Assembly (NCBI RefSeq): GCF_011075055.1
Contig: NC_058155.1
Coordinates: 8,589,537-8,653,536 of the forward strand
Length of the DNA stretch: 64,000 nucleotides
Direction: 5' to 3'
Source: Mangifera indica
Lineage: Eukaryota > Streptophyta > Magnoliopsida > Sapindales > Anacardiaceae
Both the position numbers and the translations under genes were made by a program. The number at the start of each line of letters is the position of its first letter. Within the stretch, counting starts at the first letter, position 1. Positions 12,569-24,637 of this stretch are shown here, in pieces. The notes below the pieces were generated by a model. That model saw only the letters and a program-made list of their open reading frames with translations. It made no database searches and was not told where the DNA came from.

Positions 12569-12950
12569 GGCCAAAAGACTTGTAAACCAACCCACACAAA
12601 CCCCAACACCCCCCCCCCCCCACAAATATGGTGAAATCCCAAAGTTCTTACTCTTCAACTTTCAAAAATTTAAACACCCGCCCATAAGTTAATCTATATT
12701 AAAAATCTCAATTAATATTAGGAGTAAAACTGTCATTTATTAAAAATTTAAAAAATTAAAGTTTTATCACATTTTCTCTCCAAGTTTGAAAAGTTACCCT
12801 TTCACCCCTAAGTTTTTTTCTCCTTCTCCTCTGATGACAATCTCCTCTTCGGCCGTTGGTGGGTTTTCTACCATCTTCAAGGTCAACTGATTTTCTCTTT
12901 TCAATGACCGATCTTCCATCTTCGATGGCCAATTTTATCGAACGTTGTTA
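12569..12950. mobile_element. GGCC-ended MITE, copy B, truncated
   Basis: A second GGCCAAAAGACTTGTAAACC end begins only 14 bp after copy A. Following phrases (aatttaaacacccgcccataag, ggagtaaaactgtcattt, agtttttttctccttctcc) match the left half of this family. I find no matching right end, so the right boundary is a guess. It includes an uninterrupted run of 13 C at 12609-12621. Confidence 0.55.
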
Positions 12951-13805
12951 TAGTATTATTTGTATATAAAATAATCACATCATAATATATTATTATTTAT
13001 ATATAAAAATTACGTATATAGTATTATTAATAATATAATATGTATTATTTTCTCCAAAGCCTATAAGAGTGAGAATGTGAGTCAATTTGGGTAACATTTG
13101 GACGTTTGAGAAGTCCTTTCAGGCCCCAGATTTACCATGCCCAATCCTGGCAACCATATAAATTCAAAATATCAGAAAATCCCTTCATTATGTTTTGATG
13201 AAGTGGAACAACTACTTTCAACTATATTTTATTCTCAACTTAAAGAAATGGTGAAATCAATTATATCAAATAAATAAAATTTTTAATTTAATTATTGGTT
13301 TTATAATTATTATATTTTATAATAAAATATAATAATCTTAGAATGTTGAACCTATCCCAACTACCAATCAAGCTGCTTCATGGAGCTATAGATTTCTATG
13401 TAACAGATTAAAAAAAATCCAATTTGGATATTTGATAAGAAGATGAAAAAAAAAATCCATATTTCATTCGACAAATATCTTGTACAATTGGATAAATAGA
13501 CCACGTACAGTTGTCATGTCATCCGATAAGAAGTCAAAGCGCTAAGCGGATAAATGAACAAACTTTTTGATCCGTACGATACAATCCAACATTTCCCATA
13601 ATCACTACTCAACCGTTGGATCTCTTATGCATGTGGTCCCCGCCCAACGAACTTAAAACTAACCGCGCGCCGTTCTGACACAATTGGATCCATTATCAAA
13701 TTAGTCACTACGTACACTTACACTGAGCATCTGACAGATCTTATACTGAATCTTCTGGAACATTCAACAAAGACCAGAACTATTCCTCTGGAACCTTCGA
13801 GGTCA
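12951..13805. other. Upstream region of the cold-shock protein gene
   Basis: AT-rich to about 13340, then a more mixed 460 bp that should hold the promoter and 5' UTR of the gene starting at 13806. Heat-shock-element-like motifs lie close to the ATG (separate entry). I see no clear TATA box. Confidence 0.5.
13753..13798 (+). promoter_or_regulatory. Heat-shock-element motifs before the CSP start codon
   Basis: TTCTGGAACATTC at 13753-13765 is a perfect nTTCnnGAAnnTTCn three-unit heat shock element. A second GAACCTTC at 13791-13798 gives a two-unit site. Both lie within 55 bp of the ATG, so they may be in the proximal promoter or the 5' UTR. Function is inferred from the motif only. Confidence 0.5.
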
Positions 13806-14330
13806 ATGGCTGAGACTCGGAGATCCACCGGCACAGTAAAATGGTTCAGTGCCCAGAAAGGCTTCGGTTTTATAGCGCCAGATGAAGGTGGCGAAGACCT
13901 TTTCGTCCATCAAACCTCAATTCGATCCGAGGGTTTCAGGACTCTCGCCGAAGGCCAACCTGTTGTATTTGCCGTTGATTTTGGAGAGAACGGCCGTTCG
14001 AAAGCCGTTGACGTGGAGGCCGCTTCCAGATCCCACCGTCCGGGAAATCACGGCGGGAGAGGCGGAGGGTTTTTCGGCGGAAGGGGCAGAGGAGGTGGTT
14101 ATGGTAGAGGTGGGAGAGGAGGTCGTTTCGGTGGCGGCGGCGCGTGTTTTAATTGTGGAAGAATGGGGCATTTAGCTAGGGATTGTTATAGCGGCAGTGG
14201 TGGTGGTGGACGAGGTCGTGGATATGGTGGAGGCCGCGGCGGTGGAAGAGGAGGCGGAGGAGGACGGTGTTATAATTGTGGGGAGGAAGGGCATTTTGCG
14301 AGAGATTGTCCGAATTATGAACAAAAGTGA
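13806..14330 (+). CDS. Cold-shock-domain protein with two CCHC zinc knuckles
   Basis: An RNA- and single-strand-DNA-binding protein of the plant CSP/GRP2 family, thought to act as an RNA chaperone in cold response and development, in nucleus and cytoplasm. A single exon encodes 174 residues. The N-terminal cold-shock domain (about residues 8-75) has both RNA-binding motifs, KGFGFI (RNP1) and LFVHQ (RNP2). Gly/Arg-rich linkers follow. Two CX2CX4HX4C knuckles, [14 protein letters not shown] and [14 protein letters not shown], complete the C-terminal half. Two knuckles match the CSP2/CSP4 (GRP2/GRP2b) type of Arabidopsis rather than the seven-knuckle CSP1/CSP3 type; I do not assign an exact ortholog. 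The ATG at 13806 gives the standard short leader before the domain. Heat-shock-type motifs lie just upstream. Confidence 0.95.
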   Translation: MAETRRSTGTVKWFSAQKGFGFIAPDEGGEDLFVHQTSIRSEGFRTLAEGQPVVFAVDFGENGRSKAVDVEAASRSHRPGNHGGRGGGFFGGRGRGGGYGRGGRGGRFGGGGACFNCGRMGHLARDCYSGSGGGGRGRGYGGGRGGGRGGGGGRCYNCGEEGHFARDCPNYEQK

Positions 14331-16637
14331 GAGATGAAGAATGAGAAGTTGTTAATTTTCGTGGCCAATTGTTTCGGTTTTTGCTTTGGTCTATGTTACA
14401 AGGAGATTTGGTAATGTGGGTGATTTTTTTCAACCTTCTTGCTTTTACATTATCATTGTTTTCTTATAAATTGATTTTCTTTCACACGATGTGCAATATG
14501 AAATGGAAAATCATAGTATTTATGGTCCCTTATTTTGCTGGCTGATGTTATTTCTTCCATGCTTTTTTGTAACTTACCATTTTAGGTTATACATTATTGA
14601 TTTTGGTTTGACAATGTAGAAAGATATGCATGTTCATTAGTGTCACTGTCCTTGAGAGGAATCTTGATGTTTCAGACTTCTCAATTGATTGGAGTTTGTG
14701 GATTTTGTAGCGGATAGAATATCTAGAAATATTGTGGGTGTTCTTTTGTGGTAGCTTTTAAGTCTTATCTTGAGGAGCTAATTATGTGTCTGTGAGGACA
14801 TGGTAGAATGCAGAGCTTGTTTAGAGTTTTCTTAAATCATTTATTAACTACTTTTTTTTTTTTTTAAAATTTTCATTTGCATTAACAGTTTAGAGGTCTG
14901 CGGAAAGTGCATCAAAATATACAAATAAGCTCATCTTATCCATTTCCCTTACAAGGAATGAGGACCAAGTCATATGGTTATGGTGGGCCTTGCATTCTTA
15001 TATATCCTTATCTGTGTTTAGTAGCTGATGAGAGGCTGGTATTAAATGGAGTAAGATTGCTTTTATTTTCCTTTTGATTGGATCTGTCCTGCTGGATGAT
15101 ATAACACTTGGACTTATCTCATGGTTCTTTATTCTTTCCTTAAACCATTAGTGTAGATGAAATCATTCTTTCAAAAAAATCTCTGTCTGGACTCTGAACA
15201 ACAAATAAAAGATTACTCCTAATATTTTAATAATTCTATATGATGTGCAGAAGTAAACTTTTCTTGTTGGTTGCATGCGAAAATGGATAAGATGTTGGGT
15301 TCTTAAAAGTCTATATAGTGGAAATTTGGAATAGCCATTCCCATGAATGTTAAATTTGTAGCGTTCAATTGTGAAACATGGAATGATGGTGATAGAGAAA
15401 TGAAAAACAAAGCATTATTGGTACTTTTTTTGGTCTTATAACCTCAGAACAAGTTATTTTGATGCATCTTGTACTGCTAAACCTGTCAAATCTTTTGCTA
15501 CAAATTAAACCTAAGCTTTGGAATTTGTTCTTCTATCATTTTCAATCCTATGATAACATGTATATTGATTTCTGTTTTCAAATATGAGGCAGGAATCGAA
15601 ATTCTGCCTTTGGGTGCAATGGATCATTATGGAATTAGTGTATGAGCTGTTTGCTTATCTTGACTGAGTGTTAAATTTGTTTTGATGCATCCCTTTATGT
15701 TGAATATCTTTTTAAACACAACTTTAAATATCTTTTATTTTTTCACTGTGCTCAAGGGTGAAATTTCTTTGTATTGTTAACTCTGTTTTCTTGTTTTCTT
15801 AAGTGAAGCAGTTATAATGGTCTTTGCAATAAGCCAAATAAATGAAAGTTCATGTTTTATGGATAAAGTTGTCCAAATATGCAAATCACATCTTTGCAAT
15901 CGATTAATCATTCTAGGTCATTGCCTTCCAAGTTTTCATCTTTTGCTTCCCTCTAAACTCTCTTAGTGTTTAAATAACTCTAATCAAATTCTTAATGGGC
16001 TGTTTGGGGTACAAGTGGACTTTGATCTTGGGAGAGAGCAGAGTGCACAATTCTATTGGCTTACATATGGAGTATAAAGTTTTAACATAACTAAACCCTA
16101 TTTTGGTATTTACTTTGGTCAGTGGATGTTGGTTATTAGCAAAAATTTTTATTCATCTCTCAGAAATGCCCAATATTTATTTCCTTAATGATTTACTTTC
16201 ATGCTTGAGATTTATCTATACTGTATTGGCAAAATGATTGCTACATTTTGTAGGCAGGAAACGGGAACTGTAGCATGTTACAGCTAATATGTTGACTTAA
16301 ATTGTTGAACTTGATAACCCCAAGAAGAAGACAGGGCCCAGGGCTTCCTTGGTCATGCAGTTTTGTTTAAGGCTTTACCATGTGTTATCTTCGGTCTCAC
16401 CAACTGTTTAAGAAACATGTTCAGCTGTGTTAAATTGGTTGATTTCCGTTCAATTTCCCATTCTAATCGGTTTACAGAACCTGCTTATATTTATTGTCAG
16501 ATGCAAACTGATCGTACAAGTTTCTTGAGATTTTCTGTATCCTTGCTGAGGCTAAAATTTTGATGATTCCACAAAAGCTGAAAGAAGGCAGGAGACACAA
16601 CACAACCAGAAAAACTGATAAAGTGATATGCTGTAGT
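14331..16637. other. Downstream of CSP: 3' UTR and non-coding spacer
   Basis: T-rich, moderately AT-biased DNA unlike the very AT-rich spacers elsewhere; it resembles intronic or long 3' UTR sequence. I see no coding exon of a known family and no repeats. The 3' UTR of the CSP gene must lie at its start. Confidence 0.4.
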
Positions 16638-16933
16638 TAGGGCTGGATTCGAGCCGAGCCAGCTCGAGCTCGAGCTCGGCTCGGCTCGGTTCGAGCCTGA
16701 AACGAGTCGGACTCTGCTCGGCTCGATCGAGTTTGAGCTGACTCGGGTTGGCTTGATTGATTTTTTTTTTAAATTTTTTATACAAAACGACATTGTTTTG
16801 ATTTATATATATACAAAACGATATTATTTTGATATGAAAAACGAACCGAGTCAAACTCGAGCCGTCATAAAAAAACTGAGCCGAGCCCGAGCTGGCTGCG
16901 AGCTGAGTTTGATTCGGCTCGAATCCAACCCTA
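16638..16933. mobile_element. hAT-type MITE, well preserved
   Basis: A 296-bp element with inverted ends TAGGGCTGGATTCGAGCC and GGCTCGAATCCAACCCTA, flanked by a perfect 8-bp direct repeat GCTGTAGT (16630-16637 and 16934-16941). An 8-bp duplication and TAGGG-type ends are the marks of hAT elements. The arms are rich in repeated CTCGAGCTCGG / CGGCTCGG words; the centre carries two tandem 'acaaaacgacattgttttgat'-like phrases. It has no transposase, so it is non-autonomous. The other copies in this window are much more diverged, making this the youngest. Confidence 0.9.
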
Positions 16934-16941
16934 GCTGTAGT

Positions 16942-19900
16942 TTCCATATTCCAAGTCTGTCAATTGGTAAAATTTCGAGTTCAATGACTAGTTTTACAAT
17001 TATTAAACCGAATAATTTGAAGGTCTAACTGAGACTCCAAGTCTTCTTGGCATTGTCTGGGATTCTACACTCAGTCATTCCTGCTACCCATGTCTATACA
17101 GTAAATCCAGAAGGTTGAGGGCACTTCAATTCAATCAGGATAGAATTCTTATCAAATCAGGGTGTTGAGATAAATCTTTGAATTGATAATGTTTTCAGTT
17201 GGGGAAATGATTGCCTTTAATTTATTGACCTTGACAAGACAAGGCTTGAAGAACCAATATTAGATATTTCAGTTCACTTAAGTAATGACAGGTCAGAGGA
17301 AACTTCCATGGACCCTTAACAGTTTTGATCAGTCTCTCTTCTCCATTTATAACCTTTTTTTCTTTTACGTTTCACTCTCTTTCTTCCATTATCTTCATGC
17401 AGAAAGTAAGAAAGTAAAAGAGAAAAAGAGGAAGCAGAAATACGAGAATGGGCCACTAGCTTTTGAAAGTCGAAATCTAGTCAATCTTCATGGGCAGGGA
17501 TTTCAATCCCCGTCGCCATTAAGAATATCAATTTTCATTCTTGATCTAACACCATTATAGAGATAAAAATGATTCTCCATCTTTTCTTTATGAATACAAA
17601 TCTTCTCCTCATCTTTATCTTTATTCTTATAAGAAAAAAACTTCTTCTTGTATTAGATAAACATAATATAAATATATTAAATAATAAAATAAATTAAAAT
17701 TAAGACCAATCGATTATTTTAAATATCATAAATATAATATATTAATCACCTTAATATACACAACAAAAATATAAATAAATTTGAAAAAAAACATAACTAA
17801 TATAAAACTATAAGGATATGTTAGATTTTAAACAAAAATATTAATATAAAGTGGTAGGGATGGGAATGAGAATTGGAACGAGGATGGAGGTGAGACCGGA
17901 CAGAGATATATGTATCTCTGCCTTTAATTGTAGAAATATTTTTTATCTTTATTCATTTTTTTTGTTTTTATCAAAGAATTTTCTTTTTATTAGTATCAAA
18001 GACTCTAAGTTCAGATCAAAATTATTATCTCTATTAATAAAAATAAGACGATATATATCACTTTACATAAATTTAAAAATTTAATTTTAAAATCTTTTAT
18101 ATATAAAATCTTTTTAATGTAACTCGAACCATCCATCCCTTTGGAGTATAAAATTACTTAAACAACCATTATAAATTTTCAGAAAAAAATTAAAATTAAA
18201 TCAAATTAAATCTGCTGGGAAAAGAATGAGAAAAGTAATGCTGCCTTCTGCGAATACATAATGATGTTCACAAGGTGACTAAGCAAAGAAAGCGGACGGT
18301 TGAAGAGTCCAACCATGTGATGACAGATGTTGGCTGATTGTGTCAGATCATGTAAGTTTACAATAATAGGTCCCACACACGTGTGCCTTACAATTTCTCG
18401 AGTCATGAATCTTCACCATCAAGATTTTATTCTTCTTCACAAGATTGCAACCCAAATGGATACAATACACAACAAAGCTATGAATGTTTGTTTATTTGTA
18501 ATTTTTCTAAATAAATTTTCCTAGGGAAGTTTCATTCATGTTCATTGCTAGCTTCTCTCCTATTGTTTTTTTTTTTCTTGTAACGAGGAATCAATTATAT
18601 TAAATTAAAAAAATTTTAAATTTAATAATTGATTCTATAATTATTAAATCAAATAAATCAAAATTATAATTTAATTTAAATTCATATTTTATTATATTTA
18701 AAATTTTATATTTTATTATTCAAACTAACCTTTTTAAGTGTTTCTCTTTTATTGTTGCTTGCACTCTTTGCTTAGCAACCAAATAAAAGATTCGGGGTCC
18801 CCATTAATCTTGGAAGTTCATCCGCTGGTCAAAAATCATTTATTTTCGTAGGATTAGATAGCCAGATTCGATGATCTCTGAGGGGAAAAAATAAAAGAAA
18901 GAAAATTGTGAATGGTCCCAATAGCAACTTATCATATAAACCCAACCCCACCATCTTTATCAAATCCAATTCATCAACGTCTTCAGATTTGCCCTTTCAC
19001 TCTCATCTCTCATCTTTTTTTCCTGTGAGTTTGGTTAACCAGGGGTTAACTTATTAGGTTTATATTTGTAAGGAGGAATTCCACCTTATTATATCGTTCG
19101 TTCGAAGTTATATCAAGTATATCAAACAAATAAAATTATAGATCTATTGATCGATTTCATAATCATTGTATTAATTAAGTCAAAAATTTAATCATAAAAT
19201 TAATATTATAAGAAAAAATTTAAATTTCTATTCTCTTATACATAAATTCTCTTTATTTTTCATATAAGCGACCCCTCATCGGCAAAAGGGAATATTGCTT
19301 TGTTGAGGAGTTGAAAAATGCTTTTTAAGAGATAATGAGCAGAAGACATCAAGTTTTGATTGCCCCTTTATAACTTTTTCCCATGTTGTGACCATTTCTC
19401 TTTTCAGAATGAAAGTTACGTAGCAAGGAAGATGGCAAGTCATAATAAGCACACAATGATCCTGGGCCCATCTTGCTCTTATGACCTTTGACTCACTTGT
19501 TGATGCCCTGCTTCTCAGCTCAACATGGCAAAATCAGCCTCGTTGGTTACGTGGGTATGCCCTTAAAACTACCTTGCTTTCTCGGTCTATGAGGGGCATC
19601 CTCCATAATTTATGTTCTAATCAGATGCTTCAGCCAAATAACTAAGAGGTTGAGCTGTGAAAACTGATATGCACATTCCTTTTGTCGTTTAAGACGTGTA
19701 CAAAGAGGGCACATCAAATAATTAGGCAACTGTCCAGCTTGAGTTATGTGATAGGAACCTAAAAAAAATTAAGCAGCATTGAAATGCAATCAAATTAGGC
19801 TTTGCGGCCGACATGTACAGCTGCCCATTACGCGGCACCGCCCAGGGACAGCATTTTCAAATGTTATCATCGCTCTCACTGTTTTTTGCTGATGAAGTCA

Positions 19901-20890
19901 GACATTATTTACACTCATGGAGTTTTCAGTTTGGCACTTGTTGCAGTAGATTATTCTGTACACTGATTTGAGAGTATTTTTTCCGTATTTCTGTTTTTAA
20001 GATCATGTTTACTTGTTTAGATGGAGTGAATAAAAGCATTTGAAGTGTTTTTGGAACAGTAATTTATTTGAAAATGCTTTCCAAGAAAGCACTGCAAGCC
20101 CCTAAATTTGCATTTCATATTGCTGAATGGCCATCAATGATTGAATTCTGGTACAGATTCATAATTTGATTTTACAAGTCATTTACAAGATGATATCGTT
20201 TTGTAAATTATTTAGTTAAAATGACATCGGTTGTTTAATGAGTTACAAACTTAAATAATGAATCTGAATTATAAATTTGAGTCAAACTATTTTTTATTCA
20301 AATTAAACTTGAGTTAATAAGTATTCAAATTCGGTTCAGTTTGGATTTATCTCAAGTTTTTTATATACTTATAAGGTCCAAATTTGTAAATTTTTTAATA
20401 AAAATTTTAAAAAATTCATCATTAAAAGGTATAAATTTATTTAATTTTAACGAAAATATAAATAATGACCATTAAAGTTATATATAATGAGGGGAATATT
20501 TATCATTTTGTTATCTTATTCCTGCTAATTTTTTTAATTTATTTTCTTGTTAAAGATTATTTTTAGTGGTGATTTTGGACAAATTTGAGTGATATTAAAA
20601 GGAAAAAAAATGAGATAATTAAGTAAATCCCTAAAAAAAAAAAAAAAAACCAAGGGGAATTTGCATGCATTCTTAATGAGATTAGTCAACACCTGTATAT
20701 AAAGGGTTGGCCATGAATATGATCGCCATCACACCTTACATGAAAATCATCAATAATAGCTCTCTCTTACAATAAAAACAAAATGATCGAAAAATAAATT
20801 AAGTTACAAATACCAATCTTTTTGCACACTTATATATGTATTTTAATCTGTAAACAATAGAATTTGTTTGTTCATCTTTCTTGAATTTTC
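16942..20890. other. Intergenic DNA between CSP and LAX3
   Basis: No gene recognised. About 17490-18140 resembles a dispersed repeat with Ctc-rich ends (gggatttcaatccccgtcgcc on the left; atgggaatgagaattggaacgagg inside) that is also seen weakly at 29900-30330. A further decayed hAT-type MITE lies near 20145-20400 (atgatatcgttttgtaaatt, atgacatcggttgttta). A 19-base A run lies around 20632-20649. Confidence 0.5.
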
Positions 20891-23400
20891 TCAAGCCTTG
20901 TGAGGTGGGCATTGATAGCACTTAGTGAATAAGCCAAATGTATCAACTTGTTGTATGAAATGGAGCAGGCTTGCCCATCCTCCAAACCCGAATCCCACAA
21001 CCAGGACCCATATCACTACAAAGCTGTTCATGGAGTACAAGCCAGCCCAACCTCCAAGGAATTTTGGTGGTCTCTCTACTGCATTCTGTTAAGGGACAAA
21101 ATTTCATTTGACGTCTAAATGGTAATTAAAAAAGGTTAATTTCTTGAGCTAAAAATAATAAAGATGCCTGACCTCGCGAGCAGCTGCGGGAGCAAAAGTT
21201 ATCATATGAGCTAATGCAGGAATGATGTAAACAGTGAAGCTGACAAGCAGAGATCCAACAGTAGAGTTGATAGGGCCAAAGAAAGGGAAAAGTATGGCTA
21301 GGAACCATATAGGGATCACCACAGGAAGTCTAGACAGTGCCCTCTTGAAGATGCTCTTTGTGTAATGAACGCCAATGAATTTCTCCCATACAAAGTATAG
21401 AGGAGTGCATGCAAATCCAAATGTTATAAACTGCAAAAATATTCATGCAAAGTACTCTAGTTTGCATTCTAAATTGATGTATAGAGAATTGAGAGAATAT
21501 ATAGGTTTTTTTTTTTTTTTTTTTGGGTTTGTTTTTGTGGTTACCTGATGAATAAGCATGAGTATGACAGCAGTATCTCTGAACCCAGTTCTTGGGAGCA
21601 ATGCGAAAGCATTGGAATGGGTAAGAAGCATGTCTCCAAAAGCCCAATACACAGCAGAAGCCGATGGCAAAGTCAAGGTTAACACATAAAGCGTTGCCAT
21701 CAAGTATATTAACTTGAATTTCTGCGGCTTCCACATCGCATGCATGATCTCCCTATATATATATATGCATGCAATATTCATATTAGCGTAGTGTATAGAG
21801 ATCTGAAGGTTTATATAAAGACTGAATCCTCACACTGTGACCGCATGTCCACCAAAAGTATAAAGAATGTTAGTAGCTCCGGTGAAGTAGAGAACCATTT
21901 TGCTTGGGCCCGAGTGCTTCACTCCTTCAACCTTCAAAATATATACAGAAAAAAAAAAGATAAGTTAATCATCTGTTACTGTTATTTTATATGGAATTTA
22001 GCTCATGGGGAAGATGAATTTTGCTTAATTTGAACATTTATTTTAAAGATCATAATATAGAGTAATATTAGGCATACTCATTTTAAGTATATTTATATAT
22101 ATCATTATACAAGAAAATATTATTTTACCTTTAATTTAAAATTACTAAATAAATAAGTACACATATGGATTTTATACCTGTCCATGAATTAGGGAAGCTA
22201 TGGTTAGATACCATGCAGTATAAGAAGTCATCATAAGGCCAACAAATGACCAAATTCTGTAGTTATGGAAAGAGGGAATGAAGATAGTTGTTGCACAGCA
22301 GGCTCCAAAGATGTAGGTCCAAGTTCTCTTGTCAAGATTGTCGTTTATGTAGTAGATGTTGCTGCAACATTAATGAAGATAATTAGAACAAATTATTAAT
22401 TAATTATTCATTATTCAATCAGTGCTACCAACTTGAAAAATAGTCTAAGACTACCTTGCACAGGCAATCAATTGAATTACAGATCCAAATAGCAGAAAAG
22501 TGCAGTTGAAAAAGAGGCCTATATTCCTCCAGTGTTTCCCCAGTAGCCCATCCAGAACTTCAAACCACTGCATCAAGAGAAATATAAAGGGAAAATAACA
22601 ATATCAGTAGGTTTTTATCCAGAGCAATGTTATTTTTAAAATATATACGCATAATTTTATTGTTTTATCAAGGAAGGTGAAATACTCCTCTTTTATTTTT
22701 TCTCTTTCTTTGTGCAATATTACAAATAGACAGTTAAGTTTTTATTCCTTTCAGAATTTCATTTTAGATAAGATAAACTAAACTTTCTTCCCTCCGTACG
22801 AATAGTTTGAATAGTATAAGTGAAAACTTTGGATATTGTGTATTCTAAGTCTTTTTTTTATGCTATTTCAAAATTATGCTCATGACTTATCTTGGTTGAG
22901 TGATTCGATGGGATTCCTTCTAAAACAGAAAAAACTAAACTAAAACTATTTATACATCCCTACCTGAATTACATGATTTCTGAAGTCAACCTTTTCTCTT
23001 TCCTTTCTAGTTCTGTACTCAACATAAAGAACACTTATGAGATAAGCAGTCCAGCTTCCCATCAGCCCATAAAACAGCTGAAAGAGAATTCCAGATAGCA
23101 TCCCAAGTTGAGAGAATGAATATGGCAGTGTCAGTAGTACTTGTGCAACCTGCAAAAGCACCCAACAAAAATAAGTTCCATGAATGAAATTCTTATGGTA
23201 ACCCGGTAAAGTACAAAGCAGAAGAGTTGTGTTGAACAAAGTGCCTGGTTAGAAGCACAGCTAAACCATGCATCATACGCTGATCCACCATGCCAAAAAA
23301 AGTAGGAAAATTTGCTCTTATTAGACTTGGAATCTTCCCCTTCTCTTTCCATTTCAATGTAGTTTCCAGCAATGACAGTCTCCACCTTCTCTGAAGCCAT
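20891..23400 (-). CDS. LAX3: Auxin influx carrier, LAX3-like
   Basis: A plasma-membrane proton/auxin symporter of the AUX1/LAX (AAAP) family that imports indole-3-acetic acid. Eight minus-strand exons: 23400-23245, 23149-22964, 22567-22455, 22361-22178, 21931-21834, 21752-21545, 21430-21173, 21085-20891; they sum to 465 residues, the usual length. Family blocks are intact: FFWHGGSAYDAWFSCASNQ, VAQVLLTLPYSFSQLGM, NCTFLLFGSVIQLIACASN, YFTGATNILYTFGGHAVTVE and FITFGFACTPLYFVWEK, giving about ten membrane segments. The N-terminus (VIAGNYIEMERE), the TGFRDTAVILMLIHQ block and the very short tail ending CYQCPPHKA fit LAX3 better than AUX1, LAX1 or LAX2, which have longer tails. The first intron (23244-23150) begins with GC instead of GT. 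It is divergent from the thaumatin-like gene and adjacent to it, as in Arabidopsis. Confidence 0.95.
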
Positions 23401-23443
23401 TGTTACAGCCTTGAGAAATGACGTTAATTGTTAGGGAAATGAG

Positions 23444-23457
23444 AGTGTATAAATAGA
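23444..23457 (-). promoter_or_regulatory. Possible TATA box of LAX3
   Basis: On the minus strand the sequence CTATTTATAC lies about 45-55 bp upstream of the LAX3 ATG, which would leave a very short leader. A G-box CACGTG is further upstream at 23853-23858. Motif evidence only. Confidence 0.3.
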
Positions 23458-23890
23458 TAAAAGAAGTGAAAAAAAAGTGCGTCGTTTCTTTGTTGCAGTT
23501 ATGTTCACTTTTTAATAAATTATGGGCAATAATTGAGTCAACAATAGACGTGGACTTCACAAAATCATCTTCTTTTCTCGTGGTGGGTCTGCCGTCTGCC
23601 TAGGGCTTTTTTGAGTGGTGATATTTTTGCGGGTGCCTTTCACATGCCCACCTCTGCTTTTGGGTTTTCTTGGGCCTGACAGAGTGATAATGGGCCCATA
23701 CTCTCATGAACGCACGAGCGGGATGCCCCACCTTCGACTCTTTATGTAGTAAATATTGGAAAATATTTTTTATTTTGCAATTTAAGAAAAAAAAAAATAG
23801 GAGAGAATGATTGCTTTTAGCTGGGCTCGGTGGTAAACATGATCAGTAGCACCACGTGTGCCAACTGGTTTTTACAAAAGCTTTCTCGTT

Positions 23891-24628
23891 CGGCCAATGA
23901 CTATTGCCATAGAGTTAATTCTTTTATGTGTTAATTATTAAAAATTTAAAAATTTATCATTTTATTAAATTTTATTATTATTATCTGAGATAAAATTATT
24001 ATTTAATAAAAATATTTAAAAAAATTATAAATTCATCACATCCCCAAGTTTAAAACCTAATAATTTATCTCATTTTTCTTTACCTAAAGTTTGAAAAACT
24101 TACATCTCCTAAGGTTTTTATAGTAGTTATCGACAGTTAGAGACGACGGTGTTCTCTCTCTCTCCCGATTTCTTTCTTAGCTGCAGTCTATTTTCAACCA
24201 TCATCAGTCTTCCTCTCCCCTCACCAGTCAGTGTATAACAAGATCGAGATCTAAGTCTCTTTGTTACACAACCAAAAGAGGGGAGAGGATGACCGATAAT
24301 GATTGAAAATAAGTCACAATTGAGAGAGAAACTAGGAGGGAGGGAGAACGCCACTGTCATTGTCATCTCCGATAATCGATAATTACTAAAAAAACCCTAA
24401 GGGAAATGAAGTTTTTCAAACTTTGAGTGAAAAGACTTTATTAGTTTTTAAACTTAGAGATTGAAAATTTGATAAAGTTTTAGTTTTTAAAATATTTTTA
24501 TTATATAATAATTTTATCCCTGATAATAATAATGAAATTTAATATAATTGTGAGTATTTAAATTTTCGATAGTCAATGAATGAAAAATTGGGTTTGCACT
24601 AAACCTTGGTGGGAAATAGTCATTTGGC
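23891..24628. mobile_element. GGCC-ended MULE-type MITE, copy C, upstream of LAX3
   Basis: Left end CGGCCAATGACTATTGCC pairs with right end ggtgggaaatagtcatttGGC in inverse; subterminal aaaatttaaaaatttatcat / actaaaccttggtggg phrases are typical of the family. Flanks TTTCTCGTT (23882-23890) and TTTCTCTTT (24629-24637) are a 9-bp target duplication with one mismatch. About 738 bp, no transposase. It lies about 490 bp upstream of the LAX3 start codon. Confidence 0.8.
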
Positions 24629-24637
24629 TTTCTCTTT

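Noticed and set aside
13882..14433. Overlapping open frames on both strands of the cold-shock protein gene
   Set aside because: They are shadows caused by the GC-rich glycine codons; only the frame at 13806 encodes a known fold.
16497..17028. ORFs with Ser/Arg/Glu-rich repeats
   Set aside because: They are translations of the CTCGAG-rich hAT-type MITE.
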